From contig JBGAIJ010000001.1 of the NCBI GenBank assembly GCA_044225605.1, positions 186,001 through 250,000 on the forward strand: a stretch of 64,000 bases of DNA. The letters run 5' to 3'. The notes below the pieces were generated by a model that worked only from the letters and a program-made list of their open reading frames with translations, did no database searches and was not told the origin of the DNA. This DNA comes from Ferruginibacter sp044225605 (lineage in GTDB: Bacteria; Bacteroidota; Bacteroidia; Chitinophagales; Chitinophagaceae). Made by a program: the position numbers and the translations under genes. Below, piece after piece: positions 53,133 through 62,421 of the stretch (its first letter is position 1; every line of letters begins with the position of its first letter).

Positions 53133-54145
53133 TGTTGATTATTGGTAAAAATCTTTTTTAAAAATGTATCTATATAATTTACAGTGGGTGTAAACCACGG
53201 TTCAAACAAACAAAAAGTATGTGGTGAATTTTCAAAGGTCTGTACTTCTGTATAAATATTATGCTGTGTGAGTATTTTAATAAAATCATCACGGCCTGCA
53301 TGCATACGTACAACGCTGCTGTTTAAAAATAATGTGGGTGGTGTGTTTTTGCCGGCATGGCTTAAGGGAGATACAATCTGCCACAAAGCAAAATTTTCTT
53401 TCAGCATATAACCCATCCATTGGGCGCTGGCTCCAATGCGCTTGCTGGTGTCGCTCATTTCAGAACTTTCATTATGTACAAATGAAAGAGTACCGTCAAT
53501 ATCAATTAATGCATTTACATAAGATGATGTTGAAGGCATTGATTGTGTTCCTTCAAACAAAGGCATATTGCCAGTGGTTGCTAAAAATGCTGCCAGTTGC
53601 CCGCCGGCAGAAAAGCCTGCAACAGCAATTTTACCGGTATCAACATTATATTTTGAAGCATTATTTCTCACCCAACGTACAGCCGCTTTTAAATCATATA
53701 TCGCCGCAGGAAATAATGCTTCTGTAGAAAGCCGGTACTCCGGCGTAAAACAAGTGTAACCTTTTGCTGCCAGTTGCTGTGCCAATGCATGGTGCTGCAT
53801 ACGGTTGCCGGAGCGCCATCCGCCACCATGAATTATAATAACTGCAATGCCATTGTTATTTTTTTGTTTGGGATAAAAAACATCAAGCAATAATTTCCTT
53901 TTTCCAACTTTTGAATATGTTACACTTAATTTGCTCTTAACATTTAAAAGGGTATCTGTTACGGGAAATTTAATTTGAGGATACTTTTTCAGAGCGCCAA
54001 CAAACGCACTGTGATTGGAGAAAGACGTATCCGGCACTCCTGTTACACCACTCAGCATTTGCGCTGTTACATTTTCTGCAAATAATAACAGGCAAAAAAT
54101 AATACCTGCACAACAATTCAACCATATTTTGCAATGCCTGTTCAT
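53129..54145 (-). CDS. Alpha/beta-hydrolase esterase (lipase/acetylesterase-like)
   Basis: A 338-aa protein with an N-terminal signal segment (FCLLLFAENVTAQ). VIIIHGGGWRSGNRMQHHAL gives the HGGGW oxyanion motif, AVAGFSAGGQLAAFLAT the nucleophile Ser, and FENSPHTFCLFEPW the His. The fold is the BD-FAE/hormone-sensitive-lipase-like group found in plant polysaccharide loci, usually deacetylating glycans or removing ferulate. It overlaps the next gene by 4 bp and the upstream one by 1 bp. Substrate is an inference. Confidence 0.85.
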   Translation of the reverse strand: MNRHCKIWLNCCAGIIFCLLLFAENVTAQMLSGVTGVPDTSFSNHSAFVGALKKYPQIKFPVTDTLLNVKSKLSVTYSKVGKRKLLLDVFYPKQKNNNGIAVIIIHGGGWRSGNRMQHHALAQQLAAKGYTCFTPEYRLSTEALFPAAIYDLKAAVRWVRNNASKYNVDTGKIAVAGFSAGGQLAAFLATTGNMPLFEGTQSMPSTSSYVNALIDIDGTLSFVHNESSEMSDTSKRIGASAQWMGYMLKENFALWQIVSPLSHAGKNTPPTLFLNSSVVRMHAGRDDFIKILTQHNIYTEVQTFENSPHTFCLFEPWFTPTVNYIDTFLKKIFTNNQQ

Positions 54146-55068
54146 TATTTAAACGGAATAGGTTTTACAAATCCTGTTTCTTTCAGCCACAGCTCTAATA
54201 AGTTTGTCCACAAATCGGTTGAGCCGGGGTTTTCATCCAACCTGATACCATGCCCGCCCTGCGGAAAAACATGCAGGCTGGCATTTATTTTTTTATCTGC
54301 AAGCGCATTATAAAACAACAAACTGTTTTGCACTTTCACCGTGCTGTCGTTAAATGCATGCACAATAAAAGCAGGCGGCGTAAAAGCTGATACATTCATT
54401 TCTGATGAATATTTTTCTATCATTGCCGCAGATGTATCAGCACCCAGGAAATTTTTCCGGCTGCCGCCATGCGCCATTTTTCCCATTGTAATAACGGGTG
54501 ATAACAGCACCATAAAATCGGGCCGGTAACTGAATTTATCCAGTGAATCTTTTATTGCAGACCCATCTGTTGCATGTGTGACTAACATGCTTGCCACGTG
54601 GCCGCCTGCAGAAATTCCCATTACTCCAATTTTATCCGCCTGCAAATTCCATTGTGCAGCATTGGCACGGAGTAAACGCATAGCACGCTGAGCATCCTGC
54701 AAAGGCGCCAGCTCCCTTTGCACTAAATCTTTTTGATGCGGCAAACGATATACCAGTACAAATACATTTACGCCAATGCTGTTATACCATTTTGCAAAAT
54801 TAAAACCATTGTAGATGTATGAAACCCTTTCATATCCGCCGCCGGGACAAATTAAAACAGATGTACCATTATTGTCTGCCTTTGCAACAGGAAAAGCATA
54901 GATGCCCGGTGTTGCCACACGCCAGATGCGTTCGTTAAAAATACTGTCGGTAATTTTTATTCCATTGCTGTTGGGCTTTTTGCCTTCGGGCCATAAGGGA
55001 ATAAATTGCTGCGCATGTGCTGTTGCTATAAAGCACAAACAAAAAATAATAATCAATACTTTCTTCAT
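54145..55068 (-). CDS. Alpha/beta-hydrolase esterase (acetylesterase-like)
   Basis: A 307-aa secreted protein (signal peptide ending ATAHAQQF). Motifs: VLICPGGGYERVSYIYNGF (oxyanion), GVMGISAGGHVASMLVT (Ser) and VFPQGGHGIRLDENPGS (His). It resembles the C-terminal domain of the CE8-esterase fusion downstream, which suggests duplication or domain fusion in this locus. It overlaps the next gene by one base and follows the CE12 gene by 3 bp. It probably removes acetyl groups from pectin. Confidence 0.87.
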   Translation of the reverse strand: MKKVLIIIFCLCFIATAHAQQFIPLWPEGKKPNSNGIKITDSIFNERIWRVATPGIYAFPVAKADNNGTSVLICPGGGYERVSYIYNGFNFAKWYNSIGVNVFVLVYRLPHQKDLVQRELAPLQDAQRAMRLLRANAAQWNLQADKIGVMGISAGGHVASMLVTHATDGSAIKDSLDKFSYRPDFMVLLSPVITMGKMAHGGSRKNFLGADTSAAMIEKYSSEMNVSAFTPPAFIVHAFNDSTVKVQNSLLFYNALADKKINASLHVFPQGGHGIRLDENPGSTDLWTNLLELWLKETGFVKPIPFK

Positions 55069-55071
55069 TAC

Positions 55072-55833
55072 TTATTTTTTTACCGGCGGAACAATAATTC
55101 GTTCTGCAAGCTCCAATTTTAAATTACGTATTTCTGCCAATACAATTTCTGCTATTCTCCTTGCTCCAAATTCTGTAAAATGTGTATTATCTTTTTGTCC
55201 TGAAGGGTAATTGGGATGCTCCAGCGAATCCAATTGCATGTAAAGATATTTGGAATTTACGGGGCCAAATTGCTGTAATAATTCCCTACTTTTTGCATCC
55301 AGGTCTATCACGGGAACTTTATATGCATTACCAACCTCCCAAACTGCCGCTGTATATTCTTTATGCGTTTCCTGTATGTTACCGTCTTTATCAAAACGCA
55401 TTCTTGTAACCGGTGTAATTAAAACCGGGCTGGCATTTTTGGCTCTTGTTTCTGTAATAAATTTTATCAAATTAGTTTTATAATCCGGCACTGGTGTGTA
55501 ACGGTCTTTGTACTGTGGGTCTTTCGCTTCATCATTATGGCCAAACTGCATCAGTACATAATCGCCTTCCTGCAAACTGTCTGCAATAGGTTGCCAGCGG
55601 TTTTCACTAATAAATGTTCTTGTGCTTCTTCCTCCCCTTGCCCTGTTATCTACTGTAACTGTAGAATCAAAAAAATATTTAAATGGCATACCCCATCCTG
55701 TAAGCGGTGCCCTGTTTATTGTATACTCACACATGGTGGAATCGCCAATAAGATAGACTTTGATTTTTTTCTTTGGCGGCAGTGCAAAAGCAGCTACCAA
55801 TAAAAACAAGAAACTGTATTTAAGGTATTTCAT
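55072..55833 (-). CDS. Rhamnogalacturonan acetylesterase (CE12, SGNH hydrolase)
   Basis: A 253-aa secreted esterase with FLLVAAFALPPKKK as signal segment. KVYLIGDSTMCEYTI carries the Ser, DNRARGGRSTRTFISENRW the Gly block, LMQFGHNDEAKD the Asn and KDNTHFTEFGARR the Asp/His pair. It resembles the N-terminal domain of the CE12-GH28 protein. It deacetylates rhamnogalacturonan I. It starts 21 bp after a terminator-like hairpin that follows susD and leads the esterase run. Confidence 0.92.
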   Translation of the reverse strand: MKYLKYSFLFLLVAAFALPPKKKIKVYLIGDSTMCEYTINRAPLTGWGMPFKYFFDSTVTVDNRARGGRSTRTFISENRWQPIADSLQEGDYVLMQFGHNDEAKDPQYKDRYTPVPDYKTNLIKFITETRAKNASPVLITPVTRMRFDKDGNIQETHKEYTAAVWEVGNAYKVPVIDLDAKSRELLQQFGPVNSKYLYMQLDSLEHPNYPSGQKDNTHFTEFGARRIAEIVLAEIRNLKLELAERIIVPPVKK

Positions 55834-55853
55834 TTTCTGTACAGTATTTTAAA

Positions 55854-55876
55854 AAGGCTGCCACGGGGGCAGCCTT
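55854..55876 (-). terminator. Rho-independent terminator after susD
   Basis: AAGGCTGCC and GGCAGCCTT pair (9 bp) around a 5-nt loop; TTTTT follows on the minus strand. It lies 27 bp after the susD stop and 21 bp before the CE12 start, so it may lower the esterase genes relative to susCD. Confidence 0.8.
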
Positions 55877-55902
55877 AAAACTAAACGATTATAGAGAACA
55901 CA

Positions 55903-57819
55903 TTAATACCCGAAATTTTGCGGCTTAAGATTTACGTTTGCATCTATTGCCGATTGTGGTATTGGATACAACTGGCTTTTGCCATCTGTAAAACCATAAC
56001 CAAGATAGTTTACATAGGTAGTAGTTATATTGGTATTGGCAAACCAGTTTACACGGTTAGAAGTTGTTAATTGCACATTACCATTTGTAGGATCCAACGG
56101 AGCAACTGCCGGTGTTGTGTTATAAAAAGAGTTAGCCCATATTTGCCCGTTTTCCGCAAGTGCATTTTGATAATAATACATTTGCTTAGGAAGCGTTGCT
56201 GTTAAAGTATACGCAGGAGGTGCGGCCTGGTAAGTGTAAGGCACCATTGCCGTGCCTGCAGCCATATTGGCAAGATTAGCTTTTGTTTCTGTTAATGCTT
56301 TACCCAATAAATTCCATCGTATCAAATCCCATTTGCGTATACCTTCTCCTCCAAACTCCAGCATTCTTTCTTTAACAAGTAGTTTAAAGAAAGCATCTTT
56401 TGTGCCGGGGTTAGCAGGCACTAACGCAGCATTTCCACTGTGGCCTCTCAGGCTTACTTCTGAAAATGCACTATATGCAGTTGCATCAGGACCACCATTA
56501 ATTTCGTTTTGTGCTTCCGCATACATCAGCAATACATCTGCAAAGCGTATTAATGGCCAGTTCAGCTGCATATTTTGTAACGATTGGTTTGATGCAGGTG
56601 TTGTACTAACGCCGGCACTTATACCAATACTGAAATAAAACGCAGGGCTTGATACCCAATCTCTCCTGAACTTACCATCGTAAATACTGTTGCTTGCATG
56701 GCCTCTTCCAAATACATCACGTACCACTTCAAAAGGCACAAAAGTTACATCTCTTCTTACGTCAGTAGAATCAAACTGGTAAAAATAAGTTGGCAGCATA
56801 TTACCTAATGAACCACCCACACCATTTATTTTAGTACCGTTTTGTAAACCAATTTTACTGTCGGAGTTGGTACCATTCGCCATTGCCACCTGCATTATTA
56901 ATTCACCTGCAGGATCCATGGCTTTATGTGCATCAATTACATCTTTAAACAACCCTTTAAAAGTTGCAGCCAGGTTATGCTGTGTTCTGTTCTGCATAAT
57001 TTCCCAGCATTCGTCTTTTGCAATTTTGTAATAGTCAAGGTAATTAGAGCGCCTTAAAATCTGGCCGCTTAAATCTGTGTAATACCCTCCTGCAAACAAT
57101 GCAATTTTTGCACGCAGTGCCATAGCCGACCCTTTTGTAAAACGTTCGTCCTGCGTTACGGCCGATCTCCATGGCATTAAATTTTTTGCAGTAGTTAAAT
57201 CATTTAAAATATGGGTATAAATAGAATCCCTGCTGGTTCTTTTTGGAAATAAATCTGAAGCAAAAGCAGAAGGAATCCATGGTGCAGGCACATCGCCCCA
57301 TAAACGGGTAAGCTCAAAATAATACTGTGCCCGTATTGTTAATGCTTCACCCAGCATTCTTCTTAATTCAATATTATCTGCTGAGTTTCCGGTTTCGCTG
57401 TATTGCGGCATTTTAGGTATGTAATAAATACAGTTGTTCGCTCTTTCAATACCGGCATAAAACTGGTTGAAGGTGCTTACGATATCTGTATTACCGGCCA
57501 CCAATGTATAATGCGCTTCCTGGTGCCTTAACTGATCCAGCGCCGAGCCGCCACCCATTATAATATCATCATCATGTGCATAATAATAACTTACACGGAT
57601 GCCATAACCAAAGTCTCCCGCCATAGAAAAATAGGCGCCGTTTAACGCAGCTTTTGCATTGGGAATATTACCAAAAACAAAACTGGGGTCAAAAGTAGAA
57701 ATAGGATCCGGCGATAAATATTTTTTACATGAAACTGAAATTGCTGCAGTAACAAGTAACACTGCTATCAGCCTTCTCAAATTTTTAATTTTATTTTTCA
57801 TGTTCGATAGTTTTAGCAT
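55903..57819 (-). CDS. SusD/RagB-family nutrient-binding lipoprotein
   Basis: A 638-aa lipoprotein (SAAISVSCKK lipobox region; Cys 31). The ATG at 57819 is one base after the susC stop; a second ATG at 57801 would start a tidier signal peptide (MKNKIKNLRRLIAVLLVT). SusD signatures are DPSFVFGNIPNAKAALNGAY, LGEALTIRAQYYFELTRLWG and VKERMLEFGGEGIRKWDLIRW. It forms the surface lid of the SusC downstream of which it lies and probably binds pectin fragments. A terminator follows. Confidence 0.94.
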   Translation of the reverse strand: MLKLSNMKNKIKNLRRLIAVLLVTAAISVSCKKYLSPDPISTFDPSFVFGNIPNAKAALNGAYFSMAGDFGYGIRVSYYYAHDDDIIMGGGSALDQLRHQEAHYTLVAGNTDIVSTFNQFYAGIERANNCIYYIPKMPQYSETGNSADNIELRRMLGEALTIRAQYYFELTRLWGDVPAPWIPSAFASDLFPKRTSRDSIYTHILNDLTTAKNLMPWRSAVTQDERFTKGSAMALRAKIALFAGGYYTDLSGQILRRSNYLDYYKIAKDECWEIMQNRTQHNLAATFKGLFKDVIDAHKAMDPAGELIMQVAMANGTNSDSKIGLQNGTKINGVGGSLGNMLPTYFYQFDSTDVRRDVTFVPFEVVRDVFGRGHASNSIYDGKFRRDWVSSPAFYFSIGISAGVSTTPASNQSLQNMQLNWPLIRFADVLLMYAEAQNEINGGPDATAYSAFSEVSLRGHSGNAALVPANPGTKDAFFKLLVKERMLEFGGEGIRKWDLIRWNLLGKALTETKANLANMAAGTAMVPYTYQAAPPAYTLTATLPKQMYYYQNALAENGQIWANSFYNTTPAVAPLDPTNGNVQLTTSNRVNWFANTNITTTYVNYLGYGFTDGKSQLYPIPQSAIDANVNLKPQNFGY

Positions 57820-57820
57820 T

Positions 57821-60800
57821 TTAGAATGATAAGTTTACACCTGCAAGAATAGTACGGCCTCTTGGATATGCCGAGTAATCTACTCCCGGGGTTAATGGGT
57901 TTGAACGTTTTGCATTCACATCAGGATCGTAACCGGAATAACTGGTAAATGTAGCTGCATTGTAAATGGTGGCGTAAACCCTTAATGAAGAAATTTTGGC
58001 CCTTTTAAGGAGGGTTTTAGGAAGATTGTATCCTAAAGTTATATTATTGATACGGAGGAAAGAACCATCTTCCACCGCATAGCTCATAGGATAAAAACCA
58101 GTAGTGGTTCTTATAGGCTGCCATATTTTAGCATTGGCATTTAATGCTGCAAGCTGGTCTGGCGCAATACCCACAGTAGTTGTTGAGTTTATTTGTTTTT
58201 GAACCAGGTTGCCTTTACTGTCAATCACTTTCCAGCGGTCATTCATTTTTGCAAGTACGTTTGCATCCACACCATAAGTATTGGAATACTCCAGGTTGTT
58301 TGCATTATAAATATCGTTACCGTAAGAAAAGTTGGTGAAAATATTCAGGTCGAAATTTTTATAAGCAAAAGTTTGATTAAACCCGCCGGTAAACTTAGGC
58401 AGCGCATTACCAATTACAGCCCTGTCTCCATCCAGTGTAATTTGACCATCGCCATTTATATCCTTGTATTTAATTTGTCCGGGTGCCACTAAATCTGCCA
58501 ATACAGATATAGGATTAGGTAACCCTGATTTTAATTTATACTGGTAAGTAAGGTTTGGATATGCTGCATTGGAATAAGGAGTAGTTGTAAAATCATCTAC
58601 TGTATAATAACCATCCACAACTAAACCATACATTGTTCCCACGCTTTCGCCTACTTTCAGCAAATAATCATCGGAGTTTGCAGTGCTGAACCAGCCGGAG
58701 TTTGCAGTAAACTGTGTATTGCTTCCCAGGCTGAGGATTTTATTTTTATTGAAGCTGATATTAAAGTTCGCATCCCAGCGAAAATCTTTGCTCTTTACTA
58801 CTGTAGCTCCCAATTGCAATTCCACGCCACGGTTTCTTACAGACCCTACATTTTGATATTGTGTGGTATAACCCGATGTGGCAGGAAATTTATTTTCAAT
58901 TAAAAGATTCTTGGTTGTGTTAGAATACAAGTCAGCAGTCAGGCTTATCCTGTTATTTAAAAAACTCAAATCAAACCCAAGATTTTTAGATTCCAGCGTT
59001 TCCCACGTAATGCCGGGATTACCCAACCTTGAAGGAGTAACCAATGTATAAGCCAATACATCACTTAAACCATAACCACCGTTTGACGGGGTGATATAAC
59101 CGGTGGTATAACCATAAGCATTAATTCTGCTGTTACCTGCCTGCCCTACACTAAATCTTATTTTAGCATCATTAATAAAATTGATGTCCTTCATAAAATT
59201 TTCCTGCGAAATTCTCCATGCTGTTGATACAGATGGGAAGTAACCCCACTTTCTGTTGGTAGAATCCGTTAAAGGAATTGAGCTGGAATAGTTAGGCCCA
59301 AACAATGAAGAACCATCTGCCCTTAAGTTAAAGGTTAACAGGTACTTTTTATTAAAGTTGTATTTAAGGCTTGTAAAGAAAGACACCTGCCTTGTTGTTA
59401 CTTCTGAAGATGCTGGTTTAGGTTGTGAAAAACCGGCGGGTGCAGATGCAAGGCCAAGGTTTGCAAATGCCGCTTCTGGTTTTACACCAACAGGAAAATA
59501 ACGTACCTCCAGCGAATTGATTTTATTCACTGTTTCATAAATCTCATGCCCAAACAACACATCCAGCCCGTGTTTAGATTTAAACAGCGAACCATTTGAG
59601 TAAGTTAAAACATTTGAGTTGTTGATGGTGTAACGATCGTTATTAGACAATGTTAAAACGGGCAGCCTGTTATATGTTCTGGATGTAGCTGTTAATGTAT
59701 CATCATATGCTTTCGATTCTGTTTTGTTTACGTCGTAACCAAAAGTGCTGCGCCAGGAAAGGTTTTTAGCAATTGAATAATTGAAGTAGCCGCTAAAGTT
59801 ATAAGCAGTAATCGTTCTTTTCCTGTATTCCGCTTCCAGCACTTTTAATGGGTTCAATTCGTTTAAACCATTGCCGGGGTTACGGGCATCCAGGTCAGCA
59901 TCATAAGTATCTTCCTGCTGGCCGGGCAATATGAGCGGACGATAACGGGTAAATTGCCTTAACCGGTTACTTCCTGCACCACCAACATCTGATGTTCCGG
60001 CACCATCAACCTTTTGAATGTTATAACGTACATTAAAGCCAACTTTTAATTTATCATTTAGTTTGTGATCAAATTTAAAGCTGGCCAGTTTACGATCATA
60101 ATTAGAATTAAGCAGTAAACCTTCCTGCTTATTACTGGTAATACTTAAATTATACTGTGTTGCAGCAGTACCACCAGAAACTGAAATATTATGAGTGCTT
60201 TGCACAGCGCTGCGGCCCATAATACGTTCCTGCCAGTCCATTGGGTTTGCATAGTTGGTATATGTTGGAGCAATGGTGTCAAAATTACTCATACGCTTAA
60301 TATATTGAGCGGCCACTGCAGTATCGGTGGCATTTTCAGTATACTTAGCTCTTTCGTAAGCAAGCAGTACAAAGTTGTAGGGGTCCATCATGTCCAGCTT
60401 GCGTGTTATATTATTTACACCATAAAAACCGTTATAAGTAACAGTGGTTTTACCCTGTGTGTTTTTTCCACCTTTAGTTGTAATTAAAAATACCCCATTG
60501 GCGCCTCTTGCACCGTAAATAGCGGTTGAAGCCGCATCTTTTAATACGGTTATATTTTCAATATCCTGCGGAGAAAGTACAGAAAGTGCATTTTCCACCT
60601 GTATACCGTCAACGATATATAATGGAGCACCGCTTTGTGTAATGGAGTTTCTTCCTCTTACATACAAATCAACATCAGCACCAGGGGCGCCTTCAGAAAC
60701 TGTAACCTGTACACCAGCCAGTTTACCTGCCAGTGCTTCTGCTGCTGAGTTGGCGGGATTATCTTTAAGATCTTTAGCACCCACAGATGATACAGATGCG

Positions 60801-61156
60801 GTGAGATCCTTTCGCTTTACAGATGAATAACCAACCACCACCACATCTTCCTGTGTAATGGTTTCTTTTGCCAGTACAACAATACCGGCATCGCTGTTTG
60901 AAACAGCAACTGTTTTTGCCGTGTAACCCACGGATGAAAATGTAAGGCTTACTTTTCCTGAGCCTGTAATGGTAATGGAGAAGTTACCGTTTTTGTCTGT
61001 TTGAACACCTTTTTTGGTACCTTTTGCCAAAACTGTTACGCCACTAACAGGCAGGTTGCTTTCGTCCACAACTTTACCTTTAATAGTTTCTGTTTGCGCC
61101 AGTAATGATAAAGGAATAAAAAACAGGCATGCAATAAGCATTGATAGTTTATTCAT
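57821..61156 (-). CDS. SusC/RagA-family TonB-linked outer-membrane protein (pectin locus)
   Basis: A 1111-aa receptor. Signal peptide ends SLLAQTET. A CarboxypepD_reg-like domain (about residues 25-105) ends before the plug DVVVVGYSSVKRKDLTASVS, followed by VDLYVRGRNSITQSGAPLYI and ITVLKDAASTAIYGARGANG; the barrel ends in NLSF. It imports oligosaccharides, presumably pectin derived, with the SusD encoded 1 bp later. It is divergent from a LacI gene, and its upstream region carries the 21-bp palindrome shared with kduD. Confidence 0.96.
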   Translation of the reverse strand: MNKLSMLIACLFFIPLSLLAQTETIKGKVVDESNLPVSGVTVLAKGTKKGVQTDKNGNFSITITGSGKVSLTFSSVGYTAKTVAVSNSDAGIVVLAKETITQEDVVVVGYSSVKRKDLTASVSSVGAKDLKDNPANSAAEALAGKLAGVQVTVSEGAPGADVDLYVRGRNSITQSGAPLYIVDGIQVENALSVLSPQDIENITVLKDAASTAIYGARGANGVFLITTKGGKNTQGKTTVTYNGFYGVNNITRKLDMMDPYNFVLLAYERAKYTENATDTAVAAQYIKRMSNFDTIAPTYTNYANPMDWQERIMGRSAVQSTHNISVSGGTAATQYNLSITSNKQEGLLLNSNYDRKLASFKFDHKLNDKLKVGFNVRYNIQKVDGAGTSDVGGAGSNRLRQFTRYRPLILPGQQEDTYDADLDARNPGNGLNELNPLKVLEAEYRKRTITAYNFSGYFNYSIAKNLSWRSTFGYDVNKTESKAYDDTLTATSRTYNRLPVLTLSNNDRYTINNSNVLTYSNGSLFKSKHGLDVLFGHEIYETVNKINSLEVRYFPVGVKPEAAFANLGLASAPAGFSQPKPASSEVTTRQVSFFTSLKYNFNKKYLLTFNLRADGSSLFGPNYSSSIPLTDSTNRKWGYFPSVSTAWRISQENFMKDINFINDAKIRFSVGQAGNSRINAYGYTTGYITPSNGGYGLSDVLAYTLVTPSRLGNPGITWETLESKNLGFDLSFLNNRISLTADLYSNTTKNLLIENKFPATSGYTTQYQNVGSVRNRGVELQLGATVVKSKDFRWDANFNISFNKNKILSLGSNTQFTANSGWFSTANSDDYLLKVGESVGTMYGLVVDGYYTVDDFTTTPYSNAAYPNLTYQYKLKSGLPNPISVLADLVAPGQIKYKDINGDGQITLDGDRAVIGNALPKFTGGFNQTFAYKNFDLNIFTNFSYGNDIYNANNLEYSNTYGVDANVLAKMNDRWKVIDSKGNLVQKQINSTTTVGIAPDQLAALNANAKIWQPIRTTTGFYPMSYAVEDGSFLRINNITLGYNLPKTLLKRAKISSLRVYATIYNAATFTSYSGYDPDVNAKRSNPLTPGVDYSAYPRGRTILAGVNLSF

Positions 61157-61286
61157 ATAGCAGTGTTTTGTTAAAATGTTACATGTTACGTTTCACGAAG
61201 GTTGTGATGGTGAAAACGCAGCATCAATCAATGTCAATTTTAGGACTTTTTTTTGCTCGTTAATTGCTTCAAATAGCAGTATTTTT

Positions 61287-61309
61287 ACGCAATCGTTCCC
61301 GATAACGAT
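61287..61309. promoter_or_regulatory. Palindromic operator candidate between susC and lacI-type gene
   Basis: AATCGTT/AACGAT arms flank CCCGAT. The 21 bp at 61289-61309 equal 46705-46725. The start (ACGCAATCGTT) also fits the site between eda and kdgK. It lies 131 bp before susC and 75 bp before the LacI start. Confidence 0.7.
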
Positions 61310-61383
61310 GCCATATTATTTTATGCCGCAAAAAAAACTTAACTTAGAAAAAAACGGTTTCTTGCAGCCGGTAAAACTTGTAT

Positions 61384-62415
61384 ATGAAATTTGAACCGGT
61401 AACAATAAAAGATATAGGAAAAGCACTGGGATTATCTACCTCAACAGTGAGCCGTGCTTTGCGTGGCAGCTATGAAATAAGTGCTGAAACAAAAAAGCTG
61501 GTGCTGGAGTATGCGGAAAAAATAAACTACCGGCCCAACCCAATTGCATTGAGTTTAAAAGAACGGCGCAATCACTCTATTGGTATAATTGTGTGCGAAA
61601 TTGCCAACAACTTTTTTTCGCAGGCTATTAACGGTATTGAGTCTATTGCTTATAACAGGGGTTATCATGTTATTATATCCCAAAGCCATGAAAGCTTTGA
61701 ACGGGAAACAGTGATTGTTGATCACCTTGCATCCCGTTCTGTGGATGGTTTGCTTGTTTCTTTAAGCAGCGGTACAAAAGATTATACGCATTTAAAACAG
61801 TTGTACGAAAAAGGGCTGCCCATTGTTTTTTTTGACAGGATTACAGGCGAAATAAATACCCATAAAGTAATTGCAGATAATTTTAAAGGCGCTTACGATG
61901 CCACAGAACATTTAATTAAAAATGGATTTAAGCGGATAGGGCATATTACCAGCGCTCCCTACCTATCTATATCCATTGAAAGGCTGGAAGGATATAAAGA
62001 AGCATTGCGCAAACATAATATTGAATATGATGAACGCCTGGTACAGTTTTGTGATAACGGCGGTATGAATTATGATGAAGTGGAAGAAGCATTGAAAAAG
62101 TTATTTAAGCTGAAACCAAAAACAGACGCCCTGTTTACTGCAGGCGACCGGATAACCACCACCACTATGCAGGCTTTACAAAAGCTGAATAAAAAAATTC
62201 CGGATGATGTGGGCGTAATTGGTTTTACCAATACAATGGTGGGTGAAATATTTAATCCGCCATTATCGTTGGTGCGCCAGCCGGCATTTGAAATGGGCCA
62301 GGTTGCCACAGAGCTTTTAATAAGTATGATTGAAAGCAAACGCCCCGTTATGGAGTTTGAAACAAAAGTGCTGCAAACCGAATTGATTGTACGGGAATCT
62401 TCCTTAAAACAATAA
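61384..62415 (+). CDS. LacI-family transcriptional regulator
   Basis: About 343 aa from the ATG at 61384 (a TTG two codons earlier is rejected). VTIKDIGKALGLSTSTVSRA is the LacI helix-turn-helix, with the hinge YRPNPIALSLKERR. The sensor domain follows (IGIIVCEIANNFFSQAINGI; MGQVATELLI). It is divergent from the pectin-locus susC. The identical 21-bp sites here and before kduD make it the best candidate regulator of the pectin locus; the effector might be KDG or a related product, which is inference. Confidence 0.93.
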   Translation: MKFEPVTIKDIGKALGLSTSTVSRALRGSYEISAETKKLVLEYAEKINYRPNPIALSLKERRNHSIGIIVCEIANNFFSQAINGIESIAYNRGYHVIISQSHESFERETVIVDHLASRSVDGLLVSLSSGTKDYTHLKQLYEKGLPIVFFDRITGEINTHKVIADNFKGAYDATEHLIKNGFKRIGHITSAPYLSISIERLEGYKEALRKHNIEYDERLVQFCDNGGMNYDEVEEALKKLFKLKPKTDALFTAGDRITTTTMQALQKLNKKIPDDVGVIGFTNTMVGEIFNPPLSLVRQPAFEMGQVATELLISMIESKRPVMEFETKVLQTELIVRESSLKQ

Positions 62416-62421
62416 TTACTG

